From Vibrio intestinalis (GTDB lineage: Bacteria; Pseudomonadota; Gammaproteobacteria; Enterobacterales; Vibrionaceae), in the NCBI RefSeq assembly GCF_025195085.2, contig NZ_JANAVY020000002.1:336284-400283 (forward strand): a stretch of DNA of 64,000 nucleotides, in the 5' to 3' direction. The translations under genes and the position numbers were made by a program. Positions 18,778 through 26,386 of this stretch are shown piece by piece. The notes beneath the pieces are model-generated. The model did not search any database. It worked only from the letters and a program-made list of their open reading frames with translations, and was not told the origin of the DNA. Position 1 is the first letter of the stretch; every line of letters starts with the position of its first letter.

Positions 18778-18859
18778 GGTGATTTCTCCAATTGATTTTC
18801 CGATGTTTCCGGTTTCCGACGTCTCGGAAAACCAAGTAGTTCTCTCAAAGTTACTATCT

Positions 18860-18886
18860 TTAACGACACGGCTGAGAAAACCTTTA
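18860..18886 (-). promoter_or_regulatory. Sigma-28 (FliA) promoter of flaB-type flagellin
   Basis: Minus strand TAAA, 15 bases, GTCGTTAA, two mismatches to GCCGATAA. The TAAAGGTTtTCTC block just inside the spacer resembles the same stretch of the flaA-type promoter, suggesting the promoter was duplicated with the gene. Confidence 0.8.
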
Positions 18887-19028
18887 GGATTTTTTTAAGT
18901 TTTTTTCTAAAAAATTTAGTTTGGCGAGAAAGGTGTGACGAAACGGATAAAAACCATACAAAGTGCAATTTTTAGCTAAAGCTTTTATCAACCCAGTCGA
19001 TACCATTCTCTTTTTTGAGAATTAATCT

Positions 19029-20162
19029 CTAGCCTAATAAAGTCAAAGCTAAGTTTGGTGCCTGTTTGGCCTGCGCCAATATTGATGTACTGACCTGTTG
19101 CAGAATTTGTTGCTTAATCATCTGCGTAGTTTCTTTTGCGTAGTCTGTATCTTTAATGCGGCTGTTTGACGCTGCTAAATTCTCATTAATATTGCTGAGA
19201 TTATTAATTGCATGGCCAAAGCGGTTCTGCATAGCACCCAGCTCGGCACGGTGGCTATCAACATATTGCATTGCAGTATCGAGCACCGCAACGGCTCTTT
19301 GCGCGCCACCAGCACTAGTTATATCAATATTATCAACGGCTTCATAACCCGCTGTATTAAGCTGAAGCTGGTTTGCCAACGAGCCAGAAAAACTGATCGT
19401 GCCTGATGTTTCCTTACCCGCCATAAAGATTTGCAATTGACCATCTTCATTGACCGAGGCAGATATCTTATCCGTTTGGCCATTAATGTAAGTGGCTAAC
19501 TCTTCGATATCGTCACCCACTTTGGCTTCGATATTAATCGTCTGTTGCACACCTTTGGCGTCGGTATACGTCATATCCAATTGCTGCTGACCTGACGAAA
19601 CTTGCCACGTAGAATCTGCTTTGGCATTGGCGATATAACTAAAGCCCCCCATGGCGATATCATCAGTACGCATGTTTTTAAGCGTCAGTTGAACGGCTTC
19701 ACCTGAACTTGCACCAATCTGAAATGCTGAATTTTCGAACGAACCATTGAGCAATTTTCGACCACCAAAAGAGGTCGTTTCAGCGATTCTATTCAATTCA
19801 TCATTCAAAGCGCTCATTTCTTCTTGTAACGCTTGACGCTCTGCTGAGCTATTTGCTCCGTTGGCCGACTGCAAAGAAAGATCACGCATACGCTGCAAGA
19901 TATTGGTCGACTCATTCATCGCCCCTTCTGCCGTTTGCATGATAGAAATACCATCATTGGCATTACGCATCGCAACGTCTAGGCCACTCATTTGAGTTTC
20001 TAAACGGTTTGAGATTTGTAAGCCCGCGGCATCATCTTTGGCACTATTAATACGACTCCCTGAAGAAAGCCTCTCCAAGGATTGGTTCAACAACTCTGTC
20101 GCATTGCTCAAGTGGCGCTGCGCGGTCATTGCAGAAACGTTGGTATTAACAGTAATCGTCAT
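19029..20162 (-). CDS. flaF: Polar flagellin (FlaF position)
   Basis: Flagellin subunit, 377 residues when started at the ATG at 20162 ([18 protein letters not shown]); an in-frame TTG at 20174 would add four residues but lacks support from family alignment. It is the most divergent of the three: [19 protein letters not shown] and the C-terminal LALTLLG differ from the SMERLSSG and LSLLG of the other two. It matches flaF of V. parahaemolyticus and flaE of V. cholerae by order. No good Shine-Dalgarno is visible, which may mean lower expression. Confidence 0.92.
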   Translation of the reverse strand: MTITVNTNVSAMTAQRHLSNATELLNQSLERLSSGSRINSAKDDAAGLQISNRLETQMSGLDVAMRNANDGISIMQTAEGAMNESTNILQRMRDLSLQSANGANSSAERQALQEEMSALNDELNRIAETTSFGGRKLLNGSFENSAFQIGASSGEAVQLTLKNMRTDDIAMGGFSYIANAKADSTWQVSSGQQQLDMTYTDAKGVQQTINIEAKVGDDIEELATYINGQTDKISASVNEDGQLQIFMAGKETSGTISFSGSLANQLQLNTAGYEAVDNIDITSAGGAQRAVAVLDTAMQYVDSHRAELGAMQNRFGHAINNLSNINENLAASNSRIKDTDYAKETTQMIKQQILQQVSTSILAQAKQAPNLALTLLG

Positions 20163-20195
20163 GAATGAATACAACTCTATTAGGGATTACTCTCT

Positions 20196-20221
20196 GTATC
20201 GGCAAGCGCTCGATTTCTTTA
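20196..20221 (-). promoter_or_regulatory. Sigma-28 (FliA) promoter of flaF-type flagellin
   Basis: Minus strand TAAA, 14 bases, GCCGATAC. The -10 octamer has one mismatch; the spacer is one base shorter than in the other two flagellin promoters but equals that of the pomA promoter in this window. Confidence 0.78.
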
Positions 20222-20245
20222 GTTTAAATTACCCACTAAACGACA

Positions 20246-20269
20246 AAGCCGAGCACTATGGCTCGGCTT
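20246..20269 (-). terminator. Terminator-like hairpin after DyP peroxidase gene
   Basis: Nine-base stem AAGCCGAGC (20246-20254) with GCTCGGCTT (20261-20269). On the minus strand it is followed by a T-rich but interrupted stretch. It lies just below the peroxidase stop and just above the flaF-type promoter. Confidence 0.72.
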
Positions 20270-20294
20270 CTTCATTTACACTGTGTGCAATCGG

Positions 20295-21197
20295 TTATTT
20301 CACAGCAAGAGCTTGTAGCATCTCACTGCTCGGCGCAAAGAAGTATGCGCCCGTTACTGCGTGAGTAAAACGAAGCATTTGGTCCGTTTTACCATCGGTT
20401 TCACCATACATGCTTTCTAGCATGGTTTTGATGTTATGCAGCGTATTACAGTAAGCAATAAACAGCAGGCCGTGCTCACCACTTGCGCTGCCGTATGGCA
20501 AACTGTGGCGGACAATCTTCAACCCTTTACCTTCTTCTTTAATATCTACACGACCTACGTGAGATTGAGCAGGTACATCATCTAGTTCAATAGAATCTGG
20601 CTTAGTACGACCAATCACTTTCTCTTGCGCTGAAATGTTCAGGCGATTCCATGCTGGCAGGTTATGAATAAAACGCTGCACCATCACATAAGAACCACCA
20701 ACGAACTCACCTTCAGGAATAATCGCCACTTCTTCACGCGCGGCATCTTTCGGGTTTTCCGTACCATCGACAAACATAGTCATGTCGCGTGAATCTAAGT
20801 AACGGAACCCTGCTGTTTCATCGACAACTTCTACATCATCCGCAATCTCACTGAGTAGATTGCGTAGCGTGTAAAAGTGTAAATCATGACGATTTGAATG
20901 CAGGTGAACCAGTACATCTGCGTCTGTACTTGGCGCAACCACATCGCCTTCACCCAGAACAGGAAACTCCATCAGCTCTGCTGGCATCGCTTGATTCAGT
21001 GTCGCCCAGCATTGATGGGTAAACGCAATTGAAAGCGTTAGGTTAGCGTCTGGTTGTTGCTCATTAAGTTCAGAAACCAACTGCGGTAGCGCTTGAAGTT
21101 GGCTAATGACGTGCTGTGGATTCTGCTTAATTTTTAGCAGCGTGTACTGCGCAAATGGTCCCGCTTCAGGAAGAATTGCCGTTTGAGGGTGTGACAT
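20295..21197 (-). CDS. DyP-type haem peroxidase (YfeX-like)
   Basis: Dye-decolourising peroxidase that uses haem and hydrogen peroxide. The 300-residue protein has the GxxDG-type motif as FVDGTENP (Asp144), the probable proximal haem ligand His213 in SHVGRVD, and the family segment GGSYVMVQRFIHNLPAWNRL. Lack of a signal peptide points to a cytoplasmic YfeX-type enzyme rather than a Tat-exported EfeB. GAGG precedes the ATG. The gene stands alone; the flagellar cluster ends just below it. Confidence 0.93.
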   Translation of the reverse strand: MSHPQTAILPEAGPFAQYTLLKIKQNPQHVISQLQALPQLVSELNEQQPDANLTLSIAFTHQCWATLNQAMPAELMEFPVLGEGDVVAPSTDADVLVHLHSNRHDLHFYTLRNLLSEIADDVEVVDETAGFRYLDSRDMTMFVDGTENPKDAAREEVAIIPEGEFVGGSYVMVQRFIHNLPAWNRLNISAQEKVIGRTKPDSIELDDVPAQSHVGRVDIKEEGKGLKIVRHSLPYGSASGEHGLLFIAYCNTLHNIKTMLESMYGETDGKTDQMLRFTHAVTGAYFFAPSSEMLQALAVK

Positions 21198-21321
21198 TAT
21201 TTGCTCCTCAGTTGTTATTGTGTTTTTGCTCAGTGTAATTGTTATTTCAGCTTAAATATTGATTATGATCAGGCGCATCACTGTTGTTTGAACGCCTTAC
21301 TCAATTTACTTATACGCTGGT

Positions 21322-21780
21322 TTAATCGGTATTTGACTTAAAACAGTCAGAGACCGTTTTACTGCGGTAGAGATAGATAGAAAACCATAACAGCGCCAAC
21401 ATGATCATGCCATTTACCCAACTGAACGCGCCAGCCTGCAAATAAACGTGATACAAACTTTGCCCTAACTGAATAATCGTTACTGCTAGGGTCAATGGTT
21501 TGGCTAACCATTTGACTAAGTTTACTGCCCAACGACGCTCTGGCGATCGTAATCCAATTAACCACATAAACAGAATGCTCGGCACGCCCATAGCAAGCCC
21601 TAAATAAAGCATGTGGTAATCAGGATAGACATAATTAAGGATTTTATCACCGCTGGTACGAGTGACTCCTACGGCAATAAAAACGATCCACGCTCTCGCC
21701 AACAGTAACCAGCCAAGCCAGAGCCATTTAGGCGCTTGGAGGAAGCCGTTTTTATCATATGCTTCAATGGCGTAACGCAT
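21322..21780 (-). CDS. DUF2919 family inner-membrane protein (YfeZ-like)
   Basis: A 152-residue membrane protein with about four hydrophobic segments (WLGWLLLARAWIVFIAVGV near 22-40, MLYLGLAMGVPSILFMWLIG near 57-76, a third near 92-112 and MIMLALLWFSIYLY near 124-137). The opening AYDKNGFLQAPKWLWLGWLL is typical of DUF2919 proteins. E. coli yfeZ lies near yfeX, and here the gene is next to the DyP gene, which supports the assignment. Function is unknown. Confidence 0.85.
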   Translation of the reverse strand: MRYAIEAYDKNGFLQAPKWLWLGWLLLARAWIVFIAVGVTRTSGDKILNYVYPDYHMLYLGLAMGVPSILFMWLIGLRSPERRWAVNLVKWLAKPLTLAVTIIQLGQSLYHVYLQAGAFSWVNGMIMLALLWFSIYLYRSKTVSDCFKSNTD

Positions 21781-21844
21781 ATATCGCCTGCGATGTAGAA
21801 AGGAAAACTGCCATTACTTTACTCAAATTTGCTTAACTTGCTAC

Positions 21845-22357
21845 TCATTCATCAAAGTATTCTGCAAATCTAGCTTGCCAGCTCTTTGCATCCAGCTGCC
21901 CTACGTGCTTATAAATAATCTCGCCTTGCTTGTTAACTAAGAACGTTACCGGCACAACGGTTACTGAAAGCTGATCAGACAACTCTCCTCTAGGGTCATA
22001 AATCACGTGCTGAAAAGGATTACCCATTTGATTTAGGAAGTGAATCGCCGACGCGCGTTTATCTCGATAATTCACGCCAATGATTGGCACGCCTTGCTCG
22101 TTCAACTCTTCAATAAAACCATGCTCCGCCCGGCAGTAACCACACCAAGAGGCCCACACATTCACTAGCTGCATATCATGTTGAATCAAATCTTGTAATG
22201 GTCGAGTTTGTGGCGACAGCAGCTCCCGCACATCGATAGCGGGAAGCCGCTGCGTCGAAGCAGACAATTGCGGCCCCAAGTTACCATGGCGAACACCAAC
22301 AACAAGCACCGCAGAAAAAATCGCCGTCATCACCAATACCAAGACTATTTTTTTCAT
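21845..22357 (-). CDS. DsbE/CcmG-like thiol:disulfide interchange protein
   Basis: Periplasmic, membrane-anchored thioredoxin-fold protein of 170 residues. An N-terminal anchor covers about residues 3-22. The active site is WCGYCRAEH with Cys72 and Cys75, and the cis-proline loop is probably VVPVTF. The CxxCRAEH context is CcmG-like, yet no cytochrome c maturation genes are nearby and the usual CcmG GAPETF loop is changed. It may be a CcmG paralogue or a TlpA-type reductase with another substrate. Confidence 0.85.
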   Translation of the reverse strand: MKKIVLVLVMTAIFSAVLVVGVRHGNLGPQLSASTQRLPAIDVRELLSPQTRPLQDLIQHDMQLVNVWASWCGYCRAEHGFIEELNEQGVPIIGVNYRDKRASAIHFLNQMGNPFQHVIYDPRGELSDQLSVTVVPVTFLVNKQGEIIYKHVGQLDAKSWQARFAEYFDE

Positions 22358-22500
22358 ACTCGCCTCTTGCTGAAATACTGAGTTTTAGTAATACCGCACC
22401 TTCAAGCTACATTTCTAATCTCAATTACAGGAACGCGAAGCAGACCAACAAACTAGCCCATGGTAGACTGGTAAATATCAGGAATAATGAAGACGTTACA

Positions 22501-22845
22501 ATGAAACAGAAAGTTGTCCCATCAGAGCAAACTCAACAAGAAGCGATGAAAATTGCGAAAGCCACGCAAAAGCCAGGCCAAACCAAAGAACAAACTAAAC
22601 TGGTCGCTCAAGGTATTGAAAAAGGCATCGCGCTCTACAAGAAACAGCAAAAAGAGAAATCACGCCAAGCGGATAAAGCGAAGAAAAAACAGCAGCGCCA
22701 AAAGCAAACCCAAGCTGAGGATGTAGCAACCGACCACTCTACTGACATCGAGAATCAAACCGAAACGCAATCATCTAAGCTACCATGGATACTGCTGGTG
22801 CTAAGCTGGCTAGGTTTTGCGACCTACACATTTATCGGCAAATAG
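22501..22845 (+). CDS. DUF2956 family protein, small tail-anchored
   Basis: A 114-residue protein of unknown function. Residues 1-80 are highly charged and helical (QTQQEAMKIAKATQKPGQTK and a Lys/Gln-rich tract), and a single C-terminal hydrophobic helix (LPWILLVLSWLGFATYTFIG, about 94-113) suggests a tail-anchored membrane protein with a cytoplasmic head. The pattern is that of DUF2956 proteins, common in Vibrio and Shewanella. It is monocistronic and convergent with the winged-helix gene. Confidence 0.82.
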   Translation: MKQKVVPSEQTQQEAMKIAKATQKPGQTKEQTKLVAQGIEKGIALYKKQQKEKSRQADKAKKKQQRQKQTQAEDVATDHSTDIENQTETQSSKLPWILLVLSWLGFATYTFIGK

Positions 22846-22862
22846 AACCAAATGATAGATAC

Positions 22863-22892
22863 AAATAAGGCAGCGAAATCGCTGCCTTATTT
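22863..22892. terminator. Bidirectional terminator between convergent genes
   Basis: Perfect 13-bp stem AAATAAGGCAGCG (22863-22875) with CGCTGCCTTATTT (22880-22892) and a 4-base loop; A/T ends serve both strands. It lies between the DUF2956 gene and the convergent winged-helix gene. Confidence 0.88.
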
Positions 22893-22913
22893 GCTTAATG
22901 CTTGTATTACCAA

Positions 22914-23201
22914 CTAGGCTTTGAAACCTAGGCTTGCTGCGATATCAGATTCGCGTTCGACAACCCACTGGCTATCGAATGGTCCCCAATCTGATAATTG
23001 ATAATAACCGTCGTTATGACGTCGACCATCTTGAACAAAAGCAAGCTCAATACCGATACCGGGTAACGCCTTAATCACATCTTGAATCGTGCGGCGCGGC
23101 CACCCTGTTTGCTCGATCAGTTTAGGCACATTTGGCCTCTCTAAATGTTCAACTAACAGAGCTAAATACAAACGTCTCGCAAAAACAGGACTCAGTTCCA
23201 T
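22914..23201 (-). CDS. Small winged helix-turn-helix protein, function unknown
   Basis: A 95-residue protein. Residues 1-50 look like a winged helix-turn-helix (RRLYLALLVEHLERPNVPKL, then QTGWPRRTIQDVIKALPG), and YYQLSDWGPFDSQWV follows. Similar short proteins are annotated as helix-turn-helix proteins in Vibrio. A strong AGGAGG ribosome binding site precedes the ATG. The gene is single; DNA binding is inferred from the fold pattern only. Confidence 0.75.
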   Translation of the reverse strand: MELSPVFARRLYLALLVEHLERPNVPKLIEQTGWPRRTIQDVIKALPGIGIELAFVQDGRRHNDGYYQLSDWGPFDSQWVVERESDIAASLGFKA

Positions 23202-23284
23202 TGATACCTCCTATAAACTTCAATGCACATTATTTCTGTTTTGCCGATTTGTTTGTTGCGTTTGATCAATAAGTCGCCATTACA

Positions 23285-23309
23285 CCCCCCTCACTAGGGG
23301 TATTTTTTA
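23285..23309 (+). terminator. Orphan terminator-like hairpin on plus strand
   Basis: CCCCT (23287-23291), CACT loop, AGGGG (23296-23300), then TATTTTTT. On the plus strand this has terminator form, but no plus-strand gene lies upstream within the gap. It may end a short transcript divergent from the winged-helix gene, or be chance. Confidence 0.4.
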
Positions 23310-23401
23310 CTCATCAAAATATATGCGTCACATTTTTACTTTGTTGTAGTAATCAATTTTCCACCCAAATAGTTAACGTTTTCCTAAGCCACAAAGAAAA
23401 A

Positions 23402-23428
23402 CGACCTTATTGAATATCAATAAGGCCG
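23402..23428 (-). terminator. Rho-independent terminator of the four-gene operon
   Basis: Stem CGACCTTATTGA (23402-23413) with TCAATAAGGCCG (23417-23428), 3-base loop, and TTTTTC on the minus strand. It lies 14 bases below the stop codon of the 57-codon gene and marks the end of the operon beginning at 26013. Confidence 0.88.
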
Positions 23429-23442
23429 TACATTCATACAAA

Positions 23443-23616
23443 CTACCGAGATTTAAGGAAAAATATATAAATCAAATGTCCTAGACAACCCATCGAACAG
23501 AGCGATACCGTGAGCCAGTCATACCACTCAATCTCATTACCCATGATTAGGGCAAAAGCAATTTGGCCCCACATTACGATGGTTACGATATAGGGAGTAA
23601 GCGCAGCAGCTAACAT
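23443..23616 (-). CDS. Small two-helix membrane protein (57 aa), unknown
   Basis: A 57-residue coding region beginning MLAAALTPYIVTIVMWGQIA and ending in FFLKSR. Two hydrophobic helices are evident, about residues 3-26 and 34-54, joined by the polar turn NEIEWYDW. It begins only 6 bases after the stop codon of the glycine-zipper gene and ends 14 bases before a good terminator, so it is very likely the last gene of the operon. The ribosome binding site is weak, which suggests coupling to the gene above. I recognise no family. Confidence 0.7.
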   Translation of the reverse strand: MLAAALTPYIVTIVMWGQIAFALIMGNEIEWYDWLTVSLCSMGCLGHLIYIFFLKSR

Positions 23617-23622
23617 CAACCA

Positions 23623-24576
23623 TTACCAACCAGAAAAGAAGCGTGAAGCTTTTTTGGAAAGTGCTTTGCCGATATCAAGCGCCTCTTCTACCGTCTCTTT
23701 TGCGTATTCAGACGCATCTTTCATACCAGATTCAAATGCATCGTTGCGCTCAACGGATTTGTCGTCATTAAGATCAGGGCGCGTCACTTCTTCACCTAGT
23801 GATTTTCCGACCATATTACCAGCCACCCCACCTACCGCAGCACCAATTACAGTGCCAAAAACAGGAATCACCGAACCAACAACTGCACCTACTTTTGCGC
23901 CAGCAATTGCACCCGTCACTCCACCAGCAACTTTACCGGCCTTGGCAAGCCCAGTATCGATTGAACCATCAACTTCACCGAACTCCCAACTATTGGCCAC
24001 AAGTGTTTGGTACTCTTGTTCACATGCTACAATCAACTCTGGGTCTTCTTTAACCGCTTGAGTAATATCGCCGTTAGAATCAAGAACACCTTGAACAAAA
24101 CAGAACGCCCCTTCCGTCGCCTCAAGCAGAGCCTCCATCTCAACGCCTCGTGAATGCATTTCATCCAAGGCACTGAGAACAATCGGCAAAGCACTTGTTC
24201 TAATTACTGGGCGTAACTGAAGATACTCGGGCATATCTTCAACGTCTTTAAGTGCTTCACGTGTAAAATAACGGATTGGGTTCGAGCCCATACGGAAACC
24301 ATCAGACACCTCCCGAATGAACTCCTGTGTATCACTACGCGAAAGCATATTTGTTAATACCAGTTCGGTTGCTTGCAAGGCAGTGTCTGGATAAAGGCTA
24401 TGCACTTCACTCAACACACCATAGTCATCAGGCAGGTAATAGGTTACATACTCAATAACATCGAGATGGAGACGAGCAAGACCAGTATAAGAAAGTTCTT
24501 CACATGCTAATTCATGCTTGACTAATTCCATCAGCAATACGTATGCGGATGAGTGCAAAGTTTCCACTGAATTCAT
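23623..24576 (-). CDS. Glycine-zipper protein of unknown function
   Basis: A 317-residue protein with no signal peptide. Residues 1-205 form an acidic, mainly helical region (LMELVKHELACEELSYTGLA, DDYGVLSEVHSLYPDTAL). Residues about 209-262 form a glycine zipper: repeated GxxxG steps such as GGVTGAIAGAKVGAVVGSV and GTVIGAAVGGVAGNMVGKSL, the kind found in membrane-inserting or pore-type proteins. A charged C-terminal helical tail follows. The ATG overlaps the stop of the upstream gene by one base (TAATG). I recognise no family; membrane association is inferred from the zipper. Confidence 0.8.
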   Translation of the reverse strand: MNSVETLHSSAYVLLMELVKHELACEELSYTGLARLHLDVIEYVTYYLPDDYGVLSEVHSLYPDTALQATELVLTNMLSRSDTQEFIREVSDGFRMGSNPIRYFTREALKDVEDMPEYLQLRPVIRTSALPIVLSALDEMHSRGVEMEALLEATEGAFCFVQGVLDSNGDITQAVKEDPELIVACEQEYQTLVANSWEFGEVDGSIDTGLAKAGKVAGGVTGAIAGAKVGAVVGSVIPVFGTVIGAAVGGVAGNMVGKSLGEEVTRPDLNDDKSVERNDAFESGMKDASEYAKETVEEALDIGKALSKKASRFFSGW

Positions 24577-24989
24577 TAGATTAAATCCACAAAATCATCA
24601 CTTAAATCAACAGCGCCACTCATAAAATTACTCGCCAATTCATGAGCATCCGTCGAGTCACCAACAATCGTTTTGGTCAAAACGCCATTTTCAAACACGT
24701 TCGCACCCATGGCATTCTCTTGAACAAAACTATGGCTACCATCAGCACCATTAAAGTGTGTATTACCAAATGCATCCTCACGAGTCGTCCCTACATATTG
24801 ACCAGTACCGTCGTAGTGATTAGTGCCAAATGCGTTTTCAACTTCATGATGGGTTGGGCTTGCACTGCCAGGCTGGTAATAGTGCGTACCTAAATTAAAC
24901 GGTGATTGAATTGATGAGCCAATGATTTGACCATTCGAAGAGAACAAGCTCTGAGTATCAAACATGGTAGTTTTCTGTATAAACGACAT
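24576..24989 (-). CDS. Protein with 20-residue repeats, unknown function
   Basis: A 137-residue protein built largely from a repeat of about 20 residues. Three clear copies begin at residues 51, 71 and 91: ENAFGTNHYDGTGQYVGTTR, EDAFGNTHFNGADGSHSFVQ, ENAMGANVFENGVLTKTIVG. A weaker copy at 31-50 (FNLGTHYYQPGS) precedes them. The consensus E-N/D-A-F-G-x-x-H-Y/F-x-G with alternating polar and aromatic residues suggests stacked beta-hairpins. The C-terminus is acidic. It is translationally coupled to the next gene (TAATG) and lies 16 bases below the secreted coiled-coil gene. No signal peptide and no recognised family. Confidence 0.8.
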   Translation of the reverse strand: MSFIQKTTMFDTQSLFSSNGQIIGSSIQSPFNLGTHYYQPGSASPTHHEVENAFGTNHYDGTGQYVGTTREDAFGNTHFNGADGSHSFVQENAMGANVFENGVLTKTIVGDSTDAHELASNFMSGAVDLSDDFVDLI

Positions 24990-25005
24990 TGCTATAAACC
25001 TGAGA

Positions 25006-26013
25006 TTATTTCTGAGACAGTTGAGCTATCTTTGCGTCTAACGCAGCGATATCTTCTAGAAGACGTTTTGCTTCTGCCGACTTGGACCATTGAGTAAATG
25101 CTTTTGAGCCTTTGTCTGTAATGGTGTAAGACTCGATGGTTTGCGTAAAACCGTTGGCATCTTTGCGGCTAAACGTGAGTGGATTCTTTGCAAGCTCTAA
25201 CCAAACTGCGCCTGCTGACTTAATTTGCCCTTTTGGATCGAGCAAAATAAACGAACCATGCTCCGAGGCATACGCTTCTATGTTTCCATTGCCATCTTTA
25301 CGAATGACTGTTACCAGAACTTTATTAGGCTTGCGAGCATTAAACTCTCTCACTAAAGCAGTTTTCTCTTGTTGCAACGCCTGCTTTTGTTGCTTTACTC
25401 TTTGCTGTTCTTGACGCTTTTCTTCACGCAAAGCTTGCTCTTTGGCTGCCTTCTCCGCTTTTGCCTTTTCCTCAGCCTGAGCTTTTGCTTGTTGTTTCTT
25501 AGCAAGATTTTCTTGCTCAGTAGCTTGGGGAAGCATCACGGTGTAAATATCTTCAACCACATTGTGGTACATCACTCGCTCTTTAACGCGGCTGTAGTAA
25601 CCACCACAAGCATTTCTTTGCTTATAGTCTTGGTTAGCTGGATTTAAAGCCTTCACCTTTAAGTCTTGCTCTTTTTTCGCAATGATCTCTTGTGTCTTTA
25701 CGCGAAGTTCTTGTTGGGCTTGCTGCACACCACTTTTAGACCAAAGCAACTTCTGCTTTATTTTTAGCGTATTAGCAATGTAAGTAACTTTGCTTTTATA
25801 AGAGCGCTTTTGATCTTTCGCGACTCGCAATGCTCTTTCAGCATCAGAAATGAAGTTCTTAATAAAACCGCTTTTCGGCGATCCTAGCTCTACACAAACT
25901 TGAGGAGATTCGTAGGTCAACTTATGAGGGTTGTTAGGTAAACTATCTTGATTCGCTAATGCGAAGCCCGAGCTCAGCAGTAGTAAGCCTGCCAGAGGAA
26001 AATGTAATTTCAT
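25006..26013 (-). CDS. Secreted coiled-coil protein, unknown function
   Basis: A 335-residue protein with a Sec signal peptide (KLHFPLAGLLLLSSGFALA, cleavage probably after residue 20). The mature part has an N-terminal region with one Cys near residue 40 (SPQVCVELG) and another near 135 (RNACGGYYSR) that could form a disulfide, a highly charged coiled coil at about 165-225 (KQQAKAQAEEKAKAEKAAKE onward), a beta-rich segment (VLVTVIRKDGNGNIEAYASE) and a final helix. It is the first gene of the four-gene operon. I recognise no family; a periplasmic location is inferred from the signal. Confidence 0.82.
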   Translation of the reverse strand: MKLHFPLAGLLLLSSGFALANQDSLPNNPHKLTYESPQVCVELGSPKSGFIKNFISDAERALRVAKDQKRSYKSKVTYIANTLKIKQKLLWSKSGVQQAQQELRVKTQEIIAKKEQDLKVKALNPANQDYKQRNACGGYYSRVKERVMYHNVVEDIYTVMLPQATEQENLAKKQQAKAQAEEKAKAEKAAKEQALREEKRQEQQRVKQQKQALQQEKTALVREFNARKPNKVLVTVIRKDGNGNIEAYASEHGSFILLDPKGQIKSAGAVWLELAKNPLTFSRKDANGFTQTIESYTITDKGSKAFTQWSKSAEAKRLLEDIAALDAKIAQLSQK

Positions 26014-26386
26014 GTTTTTCTCAATGATCGCAATAAACCCAAAGGCAATTGCAAGCCAACTATTAGGTCAACTCGAGGGGAACGCCAAGTGCCTAAATAG
26101 TGACTTACCAAATGGTTCTATCCCAAAACCTGCCTTTACTTTAGTCATCGCAATACCTTCTGCCAGACTCGATAATCGGTACGTCCAACGCACATTAATA
26201 GTATGACATACTAACGCTTAATCCTCCACTTTTTATAGTATTCCATCTCAATAGAAAGAAACTAAAAGATAAATAACCCTGCTCATTTATCGATGAGATG
26301 AAACCTGTACGCATCACACTTTTTGTTTCATGTTCAACTTCCTGATAGGATTCAGAAATAACAAAAAGTCACTTCAAGGGATAACT
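26014..26386. other. Intergenic region between divergent genes, 373 bases
   Basis: This gap must hold the promoters of the secreted coiled-coil gene (minus) and of the ArsC-like gene (plus). The half near 26040-26215 is less AT-rich than a usual promoter region and contains short open frames on both strands, for example a 26-codon frame at 26068-26148 on the minus strand, none with a ribosome binding site or a family I know. The half near 26220-26386 is AT-rich. I see no clear operator, repeat or terminator. Confidence 0.5.

Noticed and set aside
26030..26065. Possible sigma-54 site upstream of the secreted coiled-coil gene (TGGCTTGCAATTGCC on the minus strand)
   Set aside because: The -24 to -12 spacing is one base short and the -12 element is shifted, so it does not meet the consensus as the flagellar sites do.
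26012..26206. 64-codon plus-strand frame beginning at the start of the secreted coiled-coil gene
   Set aside because: No ribosome binding site, starts inside the opposite gene, no recognised protein family.
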